Below are positions 8,455-20,408 of a DNA stretch of 64,000 nt, piece after piece (within the stretch, counting starts at the first letter, position 1; every line of letters starts with the position of its first letter). Under the pieces are notes generated by a model, which did not search any database, was not told where the DNA came from, and saw only the letters and a list, made by a program, of their open reading frames with translations. The DNA is from Enterobacter sp. Ag1. GTDB taxonomy: Bacteria > Pseudomonadota > Gammaproteobacteria > Enterobacterales > Enterobacteriaceae. The position numbers and the translations under genes were made by a program. Location of the stretch: assembly GCA_000277545.1 (NCBI GenBank), contig AKXM01000055.1:1-64000 (forward strand), written 5' to 3'.

Positions 8455-9956
8455 TGCGGCCTTTCTTCTCGCGGCTGATTGCCGTTATCGCCAGTTTCTT
8501 TATTTTTTCCGCCGGCTGGTTTTGCCTGTGGAGCATCAGCCTGCATCTGGTGGAGCGGCCTGAGCTGGCGGTGCTGTTATTTCCCTTTGGATTGCGTTTA
8601 GGGCTGATGCTGCAGTGCCCGCGCGGCTACTGGCCGGTTCTGCTGGGCGCGGAGTGGCTGATGCTTTTCTGGCTCGCGCAGGAAGTGGCGCTGGCGCATC
8701 TGCCGCTGTTAATGCTGGGCGGAGTGCTCACCGTCCTGCCGGTGGCGCTCATTTCACGTTATCGTCATCAGCGTGACTGGCGGACTCTGCTGCGCCAGGG
8801 CGCGGCGCTTATCGCGGCCGCTCTGCTGCAGTCGCTGCCGTGGTTGAACCAGGGCAGCGATGCCCTGAATGCGCTGCTGCTGACCCTGACCGGTGGGTTA
8901 ACGCTGGCGCCGACCTGCCTGGTACTCTGGCACTATCTGACCAGTACCGTCTGGCAACCTCTTGGCCCGGCGCTGGTTTCCCAGCCGGTTAACTGGCGCG
9001 GGCGGCATCTGATTTGGTATTTACTGCTGTTTGCCGTCAGCCTCTGGCTGCAGTTGGGGTTACCCACCGAACTCTCCCGTTTTACGCCGTTCTGCCTGGC
9101 GCTGCCGATTATCGCCCTGGCCTGGCACTACGGCTGGCAGGGAGCACTGATCGCCACCCTGATGAACGCCATCGCGCTGATTGCCAGCCAGACCTGGCAC
9201 GATCATCCGGTGGATCTTCTGCTTTCATTGCTGGCTCAAAGCCTGACCGGGTTATTGCTGGGCGCAGGGATCCAGCGCCTGCGTGAACTGAACCAGTCTT
9301 TGCAAACCGAGCTGGCGCGAAATCGCCGCCTGGCCGAACGCCTGCTGGAAACCGAAGAAAGCGTGCGGCGGGAAGTGGCGCGGGAGCTGCATGACGACAT
9401 TGGGCAGACCATCACGGCGATCCGTACCCAGGCCGGGATCGTGCAGCGGCTGGCGCCAGAAAGTGAGGGTGTTAAGCGCAGCGGCGCGCATATCGAACAG
9501 CTTTCGCTGGGGGTTTATGACTCCGTTCGTCGTCTGCTGGGGCGCTTACGTCCGCGCCAGCTGGATGATTTATCGCTCGAGCAGGCGATTCGTTCCCTGA
9601 TGCGCGAAATGGAGCTGGAAAGTCGCGGCATCGTCGGCCATATCAACTGGCGAATCGATGAGCCTCTGCTTAGCGAGGGGCAGCGCGTGACCCTGTTCCG
9701 CGTTTGTCAGGAAGGGCTCAATAACATCGTGAAGCACGCCAGCGCCAGCGCGGTAACGCTCCAGGGCTGGCAGCAGGACGAGCGGCTGATGCTGGTGATC
9801 GAAGACGACGGCAGCGGTTTGCCGCCGGGGTCCGGGCAGCAGGGCTTTGGGCTTACCGGCATGCGTGAGCGCGTGACGGCGCTGGGCGGGACGCTCGCTA
9901 TTTCCTGCACTCACGGCACGCGCGTCAGCGTTAGCCTGCCATTACGTTATGCCTGA
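8454..9956 (+). CDS. uhpB: Sensor histidine kinase UhpB
   Basis: The 500-residue inner-membrane kinase has an N-terminal half (1-~275) with about eight hydrophobic segments (MASE1-like). A HisKA_3 dimerisation domain follows, with the phospho-acceptor His in [13 protein letters not shown] near residue 313. A HATPase domain carries [10 protein letters not shown] and the G boxes DDGSGLPPG and [14 protein letters not shown] 8454 overlaps the uhpA stop (TAATG) and gives the length known for E. coli UhpB; a TTG two codons upstream is less likely. It acts with UhpC as a membrane signalling pair. Confidence 0.95.
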   Translation: MRPFFSRLIAVIASFFIFSAGWFCLWSISLHLVERPELAVLLFPFGLRLGLMLQCPRGYWPVLLGAEWLMLFWLAQEVALAHLPLLMLGGVLTVLPVALISRYRHQRDWRTLLRQGAALIAAALLQSLPWLNQGSDALNALLLTLTGGLTLAPTCLVLWHYLTSTVWQPLGPALVSQPVNWRGRHLIWYLLLFAVSLWLQLGLPTELSRFTPFCLALPIIALAWHYGWQGALIATLMNAIALIASQTWHDHPVDLLLSLLAQSLTGLLLGAGIQRLRELNQSLQTELARNRRLAERLLETEESVRREVARELHDDIGQTITAIRTQAGIVQRLAPESEGVKRSGAHIEQLSLGVYDSVRRLLGRLRPRQLDDLSLEQAIRSLMREMELESRGIVGHINWRIDEPLLSEGQRVTLFRVCQEGLNNIVKHASASAVTLQGWQQDERLMLVIEDDGSGLPPGSGQQGFGLTGMRERVTALGGTLAISCTHGTRVSVSLPLRYA

Positions 9957-9965
9957 GGGGCGAGC

Positions 9966-11294
9966 ATGTTCAGTTTTTTAAAAGTCCCGGCAAGCGCTGC
10001 GCCGCTTAGCGAAAAAAGTGAGATTGATGCCCGCTACCGCTACTGGCGTCGTCATATCCTGATCACTATCTGGCTCGGCTACGCGCTGTTTTACTTTACC
10101 CGCAAAAGCTTTAACGCCGCCGCGCCAGAAATCCTCGCCACCGGCGTGATGGAGCGCACCGATATCGGCCTGCTGGCGACGCTGTTTTACATCACCTACG
10201 GCCTGTCGAAGTTCTTCTCCGGGATTGTCAGTGACTTTTCCAATGCCCGTTACTTTATGGGCATCGGGCTGATAGCTACCGGCATTGTGAATATTCTGTT
10301 TGGCTTCTCGACCTCGCTTTGGGCGTTTGCGCTGCTGTGGGCGCTGAACGCCTTTTTCCAGGGCTGGGGATCGCCGGTTTGCGCCCGGCTGCTGACGGCG
10401 TGGTATTCCCGCAGCGAGCGCGGCGGCTGGTGGGCCGTCTGGAACACGGCGCACAACGTGGGCGGGGCGTTAATCCCGATCATCATGGGCGCTGCGGCGC
10501 TGCAGTACGGCTGGCGTGTCGGGATGATGATCGCCGGTGGCCTGGCGATTATCGCCGGGTTATTCCTCTGCTGGCGGCTACGCGACAGGCCGCAAACCGT
10601 GGGCTTGCCTGCGGTGGGTGACTGGCAGCATGACGCCCTGGAAATCGCCCAGCAGCAGGAAGGCGCGGGGCTGACGCGCAAAGAAATCCTCTACAAGTAT
10701 GTGCTGGTTAACCCTTACATCTGGCTGCTCTCGCTGTGCTACGTGCTGGTGTATGTGGTGCGGGCGGCGATCAACGACTGGGGTAATCTTTATATGTCCG
10801 AAACGCTGGGGGTCGGGCTGGTTACCGCGAACTCGGCGGTGACCATGTTTGAGCTGGGCGGGTTTATCGGTGCCCTGGTGGCGGGCTGGGGCTCGGACAA
10901 GCTGTTCAACGGCAACCGTGGCCCGATGAACCTGATCTTCGCGGCAGGCATTCTGCTTTCCGTGGGCTCGCTATGGCTGATGCCCTTTGCCAGCTACGTG
11001 ATGCAGGCGGCCTGTTTCTTTACCACCGGCTTCTTCGTGTTTGGGCCGCAGATGCTGATCGGCATGGCGGCGGCAGAATGTTCGCACAAAGAGGCGGCGG
11101 GCGCGGCGACGGGGTTTGTCGGGCTGTTTGCCTATCTTGGCGCCTCGCTTTCCGGCTGGCCGCTGGCGCGGGTGATCGACATCTGGCACTGGAGCGGTTT
11201 CTTTGCCGTGATCGCGATTGCCGCCGGGATATCGGCTTTGCTACTGCTGCCGTTCTTGAACGCCCAGGCCCCGCGCGAGGCTAACGAAGCGTGA
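9966..11294 (+). CDS. uhpC: Hexose-phosphate sensor UhpC (MFS, OPA family)
   Basis: The 442-residue protein has 12 predicted membrane spans of the organophosphate:phosphate antiporter family. It senses external glucose-6-phosphate and signals to UhpB, transporting poorly itself. Family motifs include YFTRKSFNAA near residue 40 and the conserved WNTAHNVGGALIPI near 165. It begins 9 bp after uhpB behind a gaggggcgagc site. It is clearly paralogous to UhpT further downstream. Confidence 0.93.
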   Translation: MFSFLKVPASAAPLSEKSEIDARYRYWRRHILITIWLGYALFYFTRKSFNAAAPEILATGVMERTDIGLLATLFYITYGLSKFFSGIVSDFSNARYFMGIGLIATGIVNILFGFSTSLWAFALLWALNAFFQGWGSPVCARLLTAWYSRSERGGWWAVWNTAHNVGGALIPIIMGAAALQYGWRVGMMIAGGLAIIAGLFLCWRLRDRPQTVGLPAVGDWQHDALEIAQQQEGAGLTRKEILYKYVLVNPYIWLLSLCYVLVYVVRAAINDWGNLYMSETLGVGLVTANSAVTMFELGGFIGALVAGWGSDKLFNGNRGPMNLIFAAGILLSVGSLWLMPFASYVMQAACFFTTGFFVFGPQMLIGMAAAECSHKEAAGAATGFVGLFAYLGASLSGWPLARVIDIWHWSGFFAVIAIAAGISALLLLPFLNAQAPREANEA

Positions 11295-11348
11295 TACTCC
11301 TCACCCTTTTGCGCCATAAAGGGCAAAACTAAGAAATTTTCCCGGTTC

Positions 11349-11394
11349 GGCCTGGACGCTGTCTCAGGCCAGTTTGCTCGCTGATTTTTACAAT
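11349..11394 (+). promoter_or_regulatory. Putative UhpA-responsive promoter of uhpT
   Basis: An inverted repeat ggcctg (11349-11354) / caggcc (11365-11370) lies just upstream of a good -10 element, tacaat (11389-11394), with no recognisable -35. The palindrome is centred about 41 bp before the expected start of transcription, a usual place for an activator. UhpA control of uhpT is established in E. coli; assigning this repeat to UhpA is inference. Confidence 0.5.
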
Positions 11395-11432
11395 GCCTGC
11401 CATTAAGCAGGTATTCAAATCAGGAGTCATCC

Positions 11433-12824
11433 ATGCTGGCCTTTCTAAACCAGGTGCGTAAGCCCACCCTGGATCTGCCGCTCGAAGTGCGGCGAAAAAT
11501 GTGGTTCAAACCGTTCATGCAGTCGTATCTGGTGGTGTTTATTGGCTACCTGACGATGTACCTGATCCGCAAAAACTTTAACATCGCCCAGAACGACATG
11601 ATCTCCACCTACGGGTTGAGCATGACACAGCTTGGGATGATCGGCCTCGGTTTCTCCATTACCTACGGCGTGGGCAAGACCCTGGTTTCTTATTACGCGG
11701 ACGGCAAAAACACCAAGCAGTTCCTGCCGTTTATGCTGATCCTTTCCGCCATCTGTATGCTCGGCTTCAGCGCCAGCATGGGCGCAGGCTCGGTTAGCCT
11801 GTTCCTGATGATTGCTTTCTACGCTCTGAGCGGTTTCTTCCAGAGCACCGGCGGGTCGTGCAGCTACTCGACCATCACCAAGTGGACGCCACGCCGCAAG
11901 CGCGGCAGCTACCTGGGCATGTGGAACATCTCCCACAACCTCGGCGGCGCTGGCGCGGCCGGTGTGGCCCTGTTTGGCGCTAACTACCTGTTTAACGGCC
12001 ACGTTATCGGGATGTTTATCTTTCCGTCCGTTATCGCCCTGATTGTCGGTTTTATTGCCCTGCGCTACGGCAGCGATTCCCCTGAGTCCTACGGCCTCGG
12101 CACCGCCGAAGAGCTGTTTGGCGAAGAGGTCAGCGAAGAAGACAAAGAAGCCGAAGACAATTCGATGACCAAATGGCAGATCTTTGTTGAGTACGTGCTG
12201 AAAAACAAAGTGATCTGGCTGCTGTGCTTCTCCAACATCTTCCTGTACGTGGTGCGTATCGGTATCGACCAGTGGTCCACCGTGTATGCTTTCCAGGAGC
12301 TGAAACTCTCCAAAGAAGTGGCGATTCAGGGCTTCACCCTGTTTGAAGTGGGCGCGCTGGTTGGCACGCTGCTGTGGGGCTGGCTGTCTGACCTTGCCAA
12401 TGGCCGTCGTGCGCTGGTGGCCTGCGTAGCGCTGGCATTGATCATCGCCACGCTGGGCGTGTACCAGCATGCCAGTAATCAGTACGTTTACCTGGCTTCG
12501 CTGTTTGCCCTTGGTTTCCTGGTCTTTGGCCCGCAGCTGCTGATCGGCGTGGCGGCAGTTGGCTTCGTGCCTAAGAAAGCTATCGGCGCGGCCGACGGCA
12601 TCAAAGGCACCTTCGCTTACCTGATCGGCGACAGCTTCGCCAAGCTGGGCCTGGGGATGATTGCCGACGGGACGCCAATCTTCGGTCTCACCGGCTGGGC
12701 AGGCACGTTCGCTGCCCTGGATGCCGCCGCAATCGGCTGTATCGTGCTGATGGCCATCGTCGCCGTGTTTGAAGAGCGCAAAATTCGCCGCGAGAAAAAA
12801 ATTCAGAAATTGAACATCGCTTAA
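11433..12824 (+). CDS. uhpT: Hexose-6-phosphate:phosphate antiporter
   Basis: The 463-residue 12-span MFS transporter imports glucose-6-phosphate and related sugar phosphates in exchange for phosphate; it is also the route for fosfomycin. Hallmarks are [13 protein letters not shown] near residue 45, [14 protein letters not shown] near 165 and a charged central loop ([12 protein letters not shown]). The start follows a caggag site at 11421. It is separated from uhpC by a 138-bp promoter region and followed by a terminator, so it is its own transcript. Confidence 0.95.
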   Translation: MLAFLNQVRKPTLDLPLEVRRKMWFKPFMQSYLVVFIGYLTMYLIRKNFNIAQNDMISTYGLSMTQLGMIGLGFSITYGVGKTLVSYYADGKNTKQFLPFMLILSAICMLGFSASMGAGSVSLFLMIAFYALSGFFQSTGGSCSYSTITKWTPRRKRGSYLGMWNISHNLGGAGAAGVALFGANYLFNGHVIGMFIFPSVIALIVGFIALRYGSDSPESYGLGTAEELFGEEVSEEDKEAEDNSMTKWQIFVEYVLKNKVIWLLCFSNIFLYVVRIGIDQWSTVYAFQELKLSKEVAIQGFTLFEVGALVGTLLWGWLSDLANGRRALVACVALALIIATLGVYQHASNQYVYLASLFALGFLVFGPQLLIGVAAVGFVPKKAIGAADGIKGTFAYLIGDSFAKLGLGMIADGTPIFGLTGWAGTFAALDAAAIGCIVLMAIVAVFEERKIRREKKIQKLNIA

Positions 12825-12843
12825 GCGCATTCTGAACTATTCC

Positions 12844-12869
12844 AGCCCGGCATAACGCCGGGCTTTTTT
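12844..12869 (+). terminator. Rho-independent terminator of uhpT
   Basis: Stem agcccggc (12844-12851) / gccgggct (12857-12864) with loop ataac is followed directly by a T-run to 12869. Confidence 0.9.
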
Positions 12870-12979
12870 ATGCCCGCGAATAACGCCAGCGCGAGGCATT
12901 ACTGGGTAAAGTGATTGCGCTATACTGCCCGGCATTCATTGATAGCAAATTGTCGTTAAGCTGCCGGGTATTTAACTTC

Positions 12980-13432
12980 ATGATTTGGATTATGTTAGCC
13001 ACGCTTTGCGTGGTGTTTATTGTCGGCTTTCGGGTGCTCACGTCGGATTCACGGCGGGCTATTCGCCGACTGAGTGAGCGGCTGGGCATCGACGTGGTGC
13101 CGGTTGAATCGATGATCGATCAAATGGGGAAAGCACAGGGCGACGCGTTTTTACAGTATTTGCACCGCCCGGATGAGTCCCATTTGCAAAATGCGGCGCA
13201 GGTTTTGCTGATTTGGCAGATGGTGATTGTCGACGGCAGCGATCAAAATCTCCAGCAGTGGTATCGAAGGCTGCAAAAAGCCCGGCTTGCCACACCGATT
13301 ACTGACGCTCAGGTTCGCCTGGCACAGGGGTTTTTACGAGAGATGGAGCCGGAGAAGCCGGAGATCACGGCTTTTCAGATGCGCTATAACGGCTACTTCC
13401 AGCCTGAAGATGGCGTGCACTGGCTGCACTAG
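12980..13432 (+). CDS. yicN: YicN-like DUF1198 protein
   Basis: The 150-residue protein has one N-terminal membrane helix (MIWIMLATLCVVFIVGFRVL) and a soluble, mostly helical rest. It matches E. coli YicN (DUF1198) in length and N-terminal pattern. Function is unknown. yicN lies close to uhpT in E. coli too, so the uhp-yicN block has moved together. I chose ATG 12980 at the start of the membrane helix; an upstream frame from 12911 adds unconvincing residues. Confidence 0.75.
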   Translation: MIWIMLATLCVVFIVGFRVLTSDSRRAIRRLSERLGIDVVPVESMIDQMGKAQGDAFLQYLHRPDESHLQNAAQVLLIWQMVIVDGSDQNLQQWYRRLQKARLATPITDAQVRLAQGFLREMEPEKPEITAFQMRYNGYFQPEDGVHWLH

Positions 13433-13453
13433 TGCACGCCGTTTCACAGAGAA

Positions 13454-13975
13454 TTACAGCGTTTTGAGCATGGTGACTTCGCAATCCACATGGCCGGTGC
13501 AGCCTAGTGGGGCAGGAATATGCTCAAAGCCTAAATGTTCGTATAGCCCAACGGCTTCTTTCAGAAACGCGGTAGTTTCCAGGTAACAGCGCTTGAAGCC
13601 CTGATCCCGGGCGTGATCCAGCGCCTGCAGCGCCAGTTTCTTGGCTAATCCCTGGCCGCGAACCACCGGCAGGAAATACATCTTCTGCAACTCACAAATG
13701 TCCGGCTCGCTACACGATAACGGCGCCACGCCGCCGCCCCCCACCACTTCGCCGTTGATTTCTACCACCCAGTACGCATGGCCTGGCTGGCTGTAGAGCT
13801 GATAAAGCTCGTCAAGATTAGGGTCGGCAACGGTGTAGCCTTTATCGGCGGTCAGGCCGTATTCGGCGGACACCTGGCGAATAACCCGGGCGATAGCCGA
13901 ATTGTCTTCGGCAGCAATCCGGCGCAGCTGGAGCTTCACATCGACCGGGGCTGTGGTGTTCATCATGTGACTCAT
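13454..13975 (-). CDS. yjgM: GNAT-family acetyltransferase, YjgM-like
   Basis: The product has up to 173 residues and a GNAT fold: [21 protein letters not shown] is the acetyl-CoA loop (R/Q-x-x-G-x-G/A), followed by [19 protein letters not shown]. Position next to valS matches E. coli yjgM, reported to acetylate O-acetylserine/threonine-like substrates; the substrate here is not shown. Three candidate starts (13975, 13966, 13963) have no clear ribosome site; 13963 gives the length closest to E. coli. Confidence 0.82.
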   Translation of the reverse strand: MSHMMNTTAPVDVKLQLRRIAAEDNSAIARVIRQVSAEYGLTADKGYTVADPNLDELYQLYSQPGHAYWVVEINGEVVGGGGVAPLSCSEPDICELQKMYFLPVVRGQGLAKKLALQALDHARDQGFKRCYLETTAFLKEAVGLYEHLGFEHIPAPLGCTGHVDCEVTMLKTL

Positions 13976-14034
13976 AGGCTTAGGGAAGGATAAAAGCAGT
14001 TAATAGCACTTCATTACGGAGGGCGCAAGCTGCA

Positions 14035-14066
14035 TAAAAAACGCCCCACACCGAGGTGCGGGGCGA
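14035..14066 (-). terminator. Rho-independent terminator of valS
   Basis: Read on the minus strand, gccccgcacc and ggtgtggggc pair with one internal mismatch and are followed by six Ts (14041-14036). It lies 18 bp after the valS stop. Confidence 0.85.
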
Positions 14067-14083
14067 ATTATGCCTGGGGCCGA

Positions 14084-16939
14084 TTACAGCGCGGCGATAA
14101 CGGCCTGCTGTTCAATCAGCTTCGCTTTGGCGTCGGCAAAGCCTTCGAGACGCTCACGCTCTTTGGCGACAACGTCAGCTGGCGCGCGGGCGACAAAGCC
14201 TTCGTTGGACAGTTTGCCTTCGATCTTGCCGATTTCGATTTCGATCTTCGCCACTTCTTTCACCAGACGCTCGATCTCAGCGGCTTTATCTACCAGACCG
14301 GCCATCGGGATCAGCAGCTCTGCGCCGTCGATAATCTTGGTCACGGAAACCGGACCTTTGTCATCGACTGGCAGGATGGTGATGCTTTCCAGGCGAGCCA
14401 GATTTTGCAGGAAGGTGCGGTTTTCGCTCACGCGACGAATCGCTTCTTCGCTGCAGCCGCGCAGCAGTACATCCAGACGTTTGCCAGGCGCGATGTTCAT
14501 CTCGGCGCGAATGTTACGCACCGCGGTGATCACGTCCTTCAGCCATTCGGTGTCTGCGAACGCCGCTTCATCAACCTGAGACGCATCGTAGGCCGGGAAT
14601 GACTGCAGCATGATAGTGTCTGCGGTGATGCCCTTCAGCACTTTCACACGCTGCCAGATGGTTTCGGTGATGAATGGAATGATCGGATGCGCCAGGCGCA
14701 GCAGACCTTCGAGCACGTTCACCAGCGTATTGCGGGTGCCGCGCAGTTCGGCTTCAGAACCGCCGTTCATGACCGGCTTGGTCAGCTCCAGATACCAGTC
14801 ACAGAACTGGTTCCAGGTGAACTCGTACAGGATGTTGGCGGCGATGTCGAAGCGGTAGCTGTCCAGCGCTTCACGGTATGCTTTCACGGTGCGGTTGAAC
14901 TCGGCCAGGATCCAGCGATCGGCCAGAGACAGCACCATTTCGCCGCCGTTGAAGCCGCAATCCTGCTCTTCGGTGTTCATCAGCACGAAGCGGCTGGCGT
15001 TCCAAAGTTTGTTACAGAAGTTGCGGTAGCCTTCCAGGCGTTTCATGTCCCAGTTGATGTCGCGGCCAGTCGAGGCCAGCGCCGCCAGGGTGAAGCGCAG
15101 GGCGTCGGTGCCGTGCGGCTCGATGCCGTTCGGGAACTGTTTCTCGGTGCGCTTGCGGATTTTCTCCGCGAGCTGCGGCTGCATCATGTTGCCGGTACGT
15201 TTCTCCAGAAGATCTTCCAGAGAGATGCCGTCCACCATGTCCAGCGGGTCGATAACGTTGCCTTTGGATTTGGACATCTTCTGGCCTTCGTCATCGCGAA
15301 TAAGGCCGGTCATGTAGACGGTCTTAAACGGCACCTGCGGCTTGCCGTCTTCATCTTTGATGAAGTGCATGGTCAGCATGATCATGCGGGCAATCCAGAA
15401 GAAGATGATGTCGAAGCCGCTGACCATAACGCTGGTCGGGTGGAAGGTGCGCAGCGCTTCGGTGTTTTCCGGCCAGCCCAGGGTGGAGAAGGTCCACAGG
15501 CCAGAGGAGAACCAGGTGTCCAGCACGTCTTCGTCCTGGTTCAACGCCACGTCGGCACCCAGGTTGTTTTCGGCGCGAACTTCCGCTTCGTTGCGGCCAA
15601 CGTACACGTTGCCTTCCGCGTCGTACCAGGCCGGGATACGGTGACCCCACCACAGCTGACGGGAGATACACCAGTCCTGAATATCGCGCATCCAGGAGAA
15701 GTACATGTTTTCATACTGCTTAGGCACGAACTGGATGTCGCCCTGCTCGACGGCTTCTACTGCCACTTTTGCCAGCGGCGCGGTACGCACATACCACTGG
15801 TCGGTCAGCATTGGCTCAATAACCACGCCGCCGCGGTCGCCGTAAGGCACGGTCAGGTCGTGGGGTTTGATTTCATCCAGCAGGCCCATTGCATCGAACT
15901 TCGCGACCACGGCTTTACGTGCTGCAAAGCGCTCCAGTTTCTGGAATTCAGCCGGGATGTCGGAGGCGTAAACGGTGGACTCTTCGCCGTTGGTATCGAA
16001 CACTTCTGCGGCTTCACGGATATCCCCGTCGAAGGTCAGAATGTTGATCATTGGCAACTGATGGCGGCGGCCAACTTCGTAGTCGTTAAAGTCGTGCGCC
16101 GGGGTGATTTTCACGCAGCCGGTGCCTTTTTCCATGTCCGCGTGCTCGTCGCCCACGATAGGAATACGGCGGTTAACCAGCGGCAGTACCACGAATTTAC
16201 CAATCAGGTCTTTATAACGCGGATCTTCCGGGTTAACGGCCACGCCGGTATCACCGAGAACGGTTTCCGGGCGGGTAGTGGCGACAATCAGGTAATCTTT
16301 ACCGTCTGCGGTTTTGGCACCGTCGGCCAGCGGGTAACGCAGGTGCCACATGGAGCCTTTTGACTCGCGGTTTTCAACTTCGAGATCGGAAATCGCGGTA
16401 CGCAGTTTCGGGTCCCAGTTGACCAGGCGCTTGCCGCGGTAAATCAGGTCTTCTTTATAGAGACGGACGAACACTTCTTTCACCGCGTTGGACAGGCCTT
16501 CGTCCATGGTGAAGCGCTCGCGCTCCCAGTCTACGGAGTTACCGAGACGACGCATCTGACGGGTAATGGTGCCGCCGGATTCTGCCTTCCACTGCCAGAT
16601 TTTGTCGATGAACGCATCGCGGCCGTAATCGTGGCGGGTTTTGCCTTCTTCGGCGGCGATTTTACGTTCTACAACCATCTGCGTTGCGATACCGGCGTGG
16701 TCGGTGCCCGCCTGCCACAGGGTGTTTTTGCCCTGCATGCGCTGGTAACGGATCATGGTATCCATGATGGTTTGCTGGAAGGCGTGACCCATATGCAAAC
16801 TGCCGGTGACGTTCGGCGGTGGGATCATGATGCAGAAGCTTTCCTGGCTGGTGTCGCCATTCGGTTTGAAGTAGCCCTGCTGTTCCCAGTGCTCGTAAAG
16901 CGGCTGTTCGATATCTTGCGGGTTATATGTCTTTTCCAT
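14084..16939 (-). CDS. valS: Valyl-tRNA synthetase
   Basis: The 951-residue class I synthetase charges tRNA-Val. The HIGH-type motif is in [15 protein letters not shown] near residue 45, the KMSKS loop is [12 protein letters not shown] near 555, and the C-terminal coiled-coil arm ([18 protein letters not shown]) ends the protein. The editing domain lies between. Length matches E. coli ValS (951). It is six bases downstream of holC, as in E. coli. Confidence 0.97.
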   Translation of the reverse strand: MEKTYNPQDIEQPLYEHWEQQGYFKPNGDTSQESFCIMIPPPNVTGSLHMGHAFQQTIMDTMIRYQRMQGKNTLWQAGTDHAGIATQMVVERKIAAEEGKTRHDYGRDAFIDKIWQWKAESGGTITRQMRRLGNSVDWERERFTMDEGLSNAVKEVFVRLYKEDLIYRGKRLVNWDPKLRTAISDLEVENRESKGSMWHLRYPLADGAKTADGKDYLIVATTRPETVLGDTGVAVNPEDPRYKDLIGKFVVLPLVNRRIPIVGDEHADMEKGTGCVKITPAHDFNDYEVGRRHQLPMINILTFDGDIREAAEVFDTNGEESTVYASDIPAEFQKLERFAARKAVVAKFDAMGLLDEIKPHDLTVPYGDRGGVVIEPMLTDQWYVRTAPLAKVAVEAVEQGDIQFVPKQYENMYFSWMRDIQDWCISRQLWWGHRIPAWYDAEGNVYVGRNEAEVRAENNLGADVALNQDEDVLDTWFSSGLWTFSTLGWPENTEALRTFHPTSVMVSGFDIIFFWIARMIMLTMHFIKDEDGKPQVPFKTVYMTGLIRDDEGQKMSKSKGNVIDPLDMVDGISLEDLLEKRTGNMMQPQLAEKIRKRTEKQFPNGIEPHGTDALRFTLAALASTGRDINWDMKRLEGYRNFCNKLWNASRFVLMNTEEQDCGFNGGEMVLSLADRWILAEFNRTVKAYREALDSYRFDIAANILYEFTWNQFCDWYLELTKPVMNGGSEAELRGTRNTLVNVLEGLLRLAHPIIPFITETIWQRVKVLKGITADTIMLQSFPAYDASQVDEAAFADTEWLKDVITAVRNIRAEMNIAPGKRLDVLLRGCSEEAIRRVSENRTFLQNLARLESITILPVDDKGPVSVTKIIDGAELLIPMAGLVDKAAEIERLVKEVAKIEIEIGKIEGKLSNEGFVARAPADVVAKERERLEGFADAKAKLIEQQAVIAAL

Positions 16940-16945
16940 TGTCTG

Positions 16946-17404
16946 CTATGTCGTTCCCGGCGGGGTATAGGTCGCCGTAGTCAAGTGGAAACCGGCAACG
17001 CGGTACGCTTTGTAGCGCTCGCGGGCCAGTTGTTTCTGGGATTCTTCGTAAGGTACGAAGTCTATCACTTCCAGGAAAGCGGTGGCAAAATCTGCGAACT
17101 GTGGCAGCAGGCTAATCAGCAAATCCCGGGGGGCGCTGCCGCGGCGCTTAGGCCATGCCAGCTCAACCGGCGCGCCGTAGCGTGGGCCTTCACCAGCCAG
17201 ATTGTGCGGGACGAATGCCTGAGCATCTCGCTGCCAGAGCGCTTCGTCGAGGCGAATCGCCTGCTGTTCGTTTTCGCAGGCGACCAGCACCCGCTTGCCT
17301 GCACGGAATCCATCCGCAGCCAGCTCGCACACCAGCTGTTCCACGGCACTTAGCCCTTCGGCATGAGTGTCGTTATCCAGCAGGTAAAACGTTGCGTTTT
17401 TCAT
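16946..17404 (-). CDS. holC: DNA polymerase III chi subunit
   Basis: The 152-residue clamp-loader accessory protein links the polymerase III holoenzyme to SSB. It starts MKNATFYLLDNDTH and contains LVACENEQQAIRLDEALW, both typical of HolC. It lies between pepA and valS in the conserved order and is a few residues longer than E. coli HolC at the C terminus (TATYTPPGTT). Confidence 0.93.
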   Translation of the reverse strand: MKNATFYLLDNDTHAEGLSAVEQLVCELAADGFRAGKRVLVACENEQQAIRLDEALWQRDAQAFVPHNLAGEGPRYGAPVELAWPKRRGSAPRDLLISLLPQFADFATAFLEVIDFVPYEESQKQLARERYKAYRVAGFHLTTATYTPPGTT

Positions 17405-17434
17405 GAGACCAGCTTGTTAAGTTGAATGTTGTTG

Positions 17435-17508
17435 CCCCTCACCCTAACCCTCTCCCCAGAGGGGCGAGGGAACCAAACGGCGTTTTTTATGCCCGTCCGG
17501 GGTGAGGG
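17435..17508. repeat. Dispersed CCCTCACC...GGTGAGGG repeat, short variant
   Basis: The outer arms cccctcaccctaaccctctc (17435-17454) and ccggggtgaggg (17497-17508) are inverted to each other with a shortened centre. It lies between pepA and holC. Related copies are at 235, 21494 and 22941. Confidence 0.65.
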
Positions 17509-17521
17509 TAAAGCTTTACGC

Positions 17522-19036
<1,515 letters not shown>

Positions 19037-19307
19037 CTACGCTCCTGAATCTTAAAGACAACGGCGGGGGCTACAGGCTAGAATTGCAAGCTTTCGTAAC
19101 TCATCTCCGCTGTTGCGATGACTTCGTGTTAATCTTAACGAATGGATTTACGTTTTCTATTGTGTCTGAACATCGTCCCGTAATGCGAGTTCGCCGGGCT
19201 ATCTAATCTTAGCGATGTTTTCGACGATTAAAGAGAATAAATGACGTATAAGCGATGAAACAAGCGATTTTCCTGCAAAAAGACTCGTTTCTACAGGCGT
19301 ATTTAAT

Positions 19308-20408
19308 GTGATTATCATAAAGTATCTGGTTCGGGAGACGCTTAAGAGCCAACTGGCGATCCTTTTCATCCTGCTGCTGATTTTCTTTGCTCAGAAGCTG
19401 GTTAGGATCCTCGGTGCTGCGGCCGACGGCGAAATCCCGACAAATCTGGTTTTATCTTTGCTGGGTTTAGGTGTGCCTGAAATGGCGCAGCTAATCCTTC
19501 CCCTGAGCCTTTTCCTCGGCTTACTGATGACGCTCGGCCGCTTGTACACCGAGAGTGAAATCACGGTAATGCATGCCTGCGGTCTGAGTAAAGCAGTACT
19601 GGTCAAAGCCGCGATGGTTCTCGCACTCTTCACCGGAATTGTGGCCACCGTAAACGTGATGTGGCTGAACCCGTGGTCCGCTCGTCACCAGGACGAAGTG
19701 CTGGCTGAAGCCAGAGCGAACCCTGGTGTGGCTGCCCTGGCGCAAGGGCAGTTCCAGGTGGCGACCAACGGCAGCGCGGTGCTGTTTATCGAAAGCGTGC
19801 AGGGCAAAACATTCAACGATGTTTTCCTTGTTCAGGTGCGTCCGAAGGGCAATACACGTCCTTCCGTGGTGGTCGCGGACTCTGGCCAAATCTTCCAGCG
19901 CCCGGACGGCACGCAGATTGTTAAGCTGAATACCGGCACGCGCTTTGAAGGAACCTCAACGCTGCGCGATTTCCGTATTACAGATTTTAAAGACTACCAG
20001 GCCGTGGTGGGCCATCAGGCGGTGATGCTTGATCCCTCCGATATCAGCCAAATGAGCATGACCGAATTGTGGAAGAATCCGGAGCCTTCTGCGCGAGCCG
20101 AGCTCCACTGGCGCCTGACGCTCATCATGTCGGTGGTGATTATGGCGCTGATGGTAGTCCCGCTGAGCGTGGTGAACCCGCGTCAGGGGCGGGTGCTGTC
20201 GATGCTTCCAGCCATGCTGCTCTATCTGGTCTTCTTCCTGCTGCAAAGCTCTTTGCGTTCCAGCGGGTCAAAGGAAAAGCTGGACCCGATGATTTGGATG
20301 TGGGCGGTCAACCTGGCGTACCTGGCGCTGGCCGTTGCCCTGAACCTGTGGGATACGGTACCGATGCGCAAAGTGCGTGCCCGCTTTAGCTATAAAGGAG
20401 CGGCTTAA
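19308..20408 (+). CDS. lptF: LPS export ABC transporter permease LptF
   Basis: The 366-residue inner-membrane subunit of the LptB2FG transporter extracts LPS and passes it to LptC. It has three N-terminal and three C-terminal membrane helices around a periplasmic beta-jellyroll domain. Sequence such as VRETLKSQLAILFILLL and ESEITVMHACGLSKAVL is highly similar to E. coli LptF. The start is GTG at 19308, as the protein begins MIIIKYLVRE like E. coli. The next gene begins right after the stop. Confidence 0.95.
   Translation: MIIIKYLVRETLKSQLAILFILLLIFFAQKLVRILGAAADGEIPTNLVLSLLGLGVPEMAQLILPLSLFLGLLMTLGRLYTESEITVMHACGLSKAVLVKAAMVLALFTGIVATVNVMWLNPWSARHQDEVLAEARANPGVAALAQGQFQVATNGSAVLFIESVQGKTFNDVFLVQVRPKGNTRPSVVVADSGQIFQRPDGTQIVKLNTGTRFEGTSTLRDFRITDFKDYQAVVGHQAVMLDPSDISQMSMTELWKNPEPSARAELHWRLTLIMSVVIMALMVVPLSVVNPRQGRVLSMLPAMLLYLVFFLLQSSLRSSGSKEKLDPMIWMWAVNLAYLALAVALNLWDTVPMRKVRARFSYKGAA

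Noticed and set aside
11445-12830. Open frame of 461 codons antisense to uhpT
   Set aside because: Product is rich in His, Gln and Arg and lacks domains; it is a by-product of uhpT codon use.
14687-16363. Open frame of 558 codons antisense to valS
   Set aside because: Lies within the conserved synthetase gene; no ribosome site, no known domains.
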